This document shows positions 6,541-7,091 of a DNA stretch of 7,091 nt, one piece after another. Every line of letters begins with the position of its first letter. Position 1 is the first letter of the stretch. Source of the DNA: CAYJAZ01 sp964368455. GTDB lineage: Bacteria > Desulfobacterota > Desulfovibrionia > Desulfovibrionales > Desulfovibrionaceae. Where the stretch lies: the NCBI GenBank assembly GCA_964368455.1, contig CAYJAZ010000052.1:1-7091 (forward strand), read 5' to 3'. Made by a program: the position numbers and the translations under genes. The notes under the pieces are model-generated. The model did not search any database, was not told the DNA's origin, and saw nothing but the letters and a program-made list of their open reading frames with translations.

Positions 6541-6559
6541 TGTACAATTTTATTGTGCA
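6541..6559 (+). repeat. Inverted repeat / hairpin in the mutL–corC intergenic region
   Basis: TGTACAAT (6541-6548) and ATTGTGCA (6552-6559) form an 8-bp stem with one G·T pair around a TTT loop. The following bases are T-rich but interrupted by A, so it is a poor terminator. It could be the first stem of a corC leader, an operator-like dyad, or a 3'-end structure of the mutL mRNA. Confidence 0.4.
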
Positions 6560-6563
6560 GAAT

Positions 6564-6592
6564 TTATTATTTTAATAGCTTAAGCTTATACT
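6564..6592 (+). promoter_or_regulatory. Alternative corC promoter overlapping the terminator hairpin
   Basis: A near-consensus -10 box TATACT (6587-6592, five of six matches) lies 17 bases after a weak TTATTA (6564-6569). Transcription would begin around 6599, inside the 3' arm of the hairpin, leaving a leader of about 33 bases with the ribosome-binding site. Such a transcript would lack the terminator stem. The -35 box is poor, so this is a candidate only. Confidence 0.35.
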
Positions 6593-6607
6593 GTAGGCTT
6601 ATTTTTT
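6581..6607 (+). terminator. Intrinsic terminator (mutL 3' end, or corC leader attenuator)
   Basis: TAAGCTTA (6581-6588) pairs with TAGGCTTA (6594-6601) to give an 8-bp stem with one T·G pair and a 5-base loop TACTG. Six T follow immediately (6602-6607). This is the classic form of a Rho-independent terminator on the plus strand. It lies 143 bases after the mutL stop but only 24 bases before the corC start. It therefore ends mutL transcription, or acts on transcripts heading into corC, or both. The stem is only moderately stable, having two to three G/C pairs. Confidence 0.6.
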
Positions 6608-6618
6608 CAATCTTTAGC

Positions 6619-6624
6619 AAGGAG
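6619..6624 (+). promoter_or_regulatory. Strong ribosome-binding site of corC, fixing a GTG start
   Basis: AAGGAG is a full Shine-Dalgarno core and lies 7 bases before GTG at 6632. It is the best such site in the window and decides the start. The overlapping TTG at 6630 belongs to another frame that ends at 6815 and does not encode the CBS-domain protein. Confidence 0.85.
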
Positions 6625-6631
6625 AACTTTT

Positions 6632-7091
6632 GTGGATAGTGACGAGCATAGTGGGCGAATTTGGAATAAAATTTCAGGCCTTTTTGGACAAAAAGAAGAA
6701 AATATTGAGCAAGATATCATTGAATACCTCGAAGATGGTGAACTCAATCAAGAAGAAGGAACAATGCTCCTTTCCGTGCTTGAATTTGATTCGATGCAAG
6801 TGCATGAAATTATGACACCACGAACTGACATCGACTGCTTACCCCTTAATTCTTCCATAAAAGATGTAGCACAAAGCATTATAGATACTGGACATTCTCG
6901 CTTGCCAATCTTTGAAGAAACTAAAGACAATATTGTCGGTATTGCCTATGCCAAGGATTTATTACCACATCTACTACATCTCAATAAACACGAAGATCAA
7001 ATATCTCCCTTTCTACGCACTGCTTATTTTGTGCCTGAAACAAAGATATGTAGCGAACTTTTTCAAGAATTTCGCACAAATAAAAATCATA
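6632..7091 (+). CDS. corC: CorC/YbeX-type CBS-domain protein, 5' part (cut by window edge)
   Basis: The first 153 codons of a soluble CorC/HlyC-family protein run off the right edge. The family carries two CBS domains followed by a CorC_HlyC (transporter-associated) domain and is linked to magnesium/cobalt efflux and, for YbeX, to ribosome-related functions. Visible are an acidic N-terminal segment, the HEIMTPR motif (58-64) that opens the first CBS domain, HSRLPIFE (88-95), IVGIAYAKDLL (101-111), then the start of the second CBS domain with FVPETK (133-138) and LFQEFRTNKNH (143-153). The next residues in relatives are usually an MAIV-DEFGG-like segment, which lies outside. No membrane segment precedes the CBS pair, so this is the soluble form, unlike the larger membrane-anchored relatives. 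GTG start is set by AAGGAG. In other bacteria this gene often sits next to lnt, which may follow here. Confidence 0.88.
   Translation, partial: MDSDEHSGRIWNKISGLFGQKEENIEQDIIEYLEDGELNQEEGTMLLSVLEFDSMQVHEIMTPRTDIDCLPLNSSIKDVAQSIIDTGHSRLPIFEETKDNIVGIAYAKDLLPHLLHLNKHEDQISPFLRTAYFVPETKICSELFQEFRTNKNH

Noticed and set aside
6630..6815. TTG-started 61-codon frame overlapping the start of corC
   Set aside because: The overlapping frame from GTG 6632 gives clear CBS-domain motifs through to the window edge and is served by the same ribosome-binding site. The TTG frame yields a Lys-rich peptide with no family.
6748..6930. 60-codon minus-strand frame inside corC
   Set aside because: Antisense to conserved CBS-domain codons with no features of its own.

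Overview
The window is AT-rich chromosomal DNA with the gene order of a delta-proteobacterial core region. It holds six protein genes, five complete and one cut by the right edge. The neighbourhood acpS – tsaE – lysC – cimA, the endonuclease-type MutL and the absence of any visible mobile gene all fit Desulfovibrionales. From memory, Desulfovibrio carries a similar run of pdxJ, acpS, nnr, tsaE, lysC and cimA. The low GC, judged by eye and not counted, would point to an AT-rich, possibly host-associated member such as a Lawsonia-like or gut Desulfovibrionaceae lineage. This placement is inference from gene order and composition, not from a marker gene.

Layout: bases 1-418 are non-coding and repeat-bearing. 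Two identical 55-bp copies, each with a 10-bp-stem hairpin, start 345 bp apart. Between them lie an ATTGC/GCAAT-type imperfect palindrome and an AT-rich stretch with a 16-codon micro-ORF. Bases 419-4290 are a minus-strand cluster, read from high to low coordinates as acpS, tsaE, lysC, cimA, with gaps of 27-39 bp, so probably one operon. Bases 4291-4328 are a 38-bp divergent spacer. Bases 4329-6437 encode mutL on the plus strand. Bases 6438-6631 are an intergenic region with a strong intrinsic-terminator-like hairpin just upstream of the next gene. From 6632 to the end runs the first 153 codons of a soluble CorC/YbeX-type CBS-domain protein.

Function: the minus-strand cluster joins two housekeeping enzymes (holo-ACP synthase for lipid synthesis and the TsaE ATPase for tRNA t6A) to two amino-acid gatekeepers. 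LysC commits aspartate to Lys/Thr/Met/DAP, and CimA makes citramalate, the threonine-independent entry to isoleucine. MutL is the mismatch-repair coordinator and carries its own nicking motif and a sliding-clamp motif, as expected where no MutH is present. The CorC-like gene probably begins a separate unit.

I see no clearly new biological system. The points most worth a second look are the terminator/promoter overlap in front of corC, the framed 55-bp repeat pair next to cimA, and an A7 slip site exactly at the ATPase-domain/linker border of mutL.
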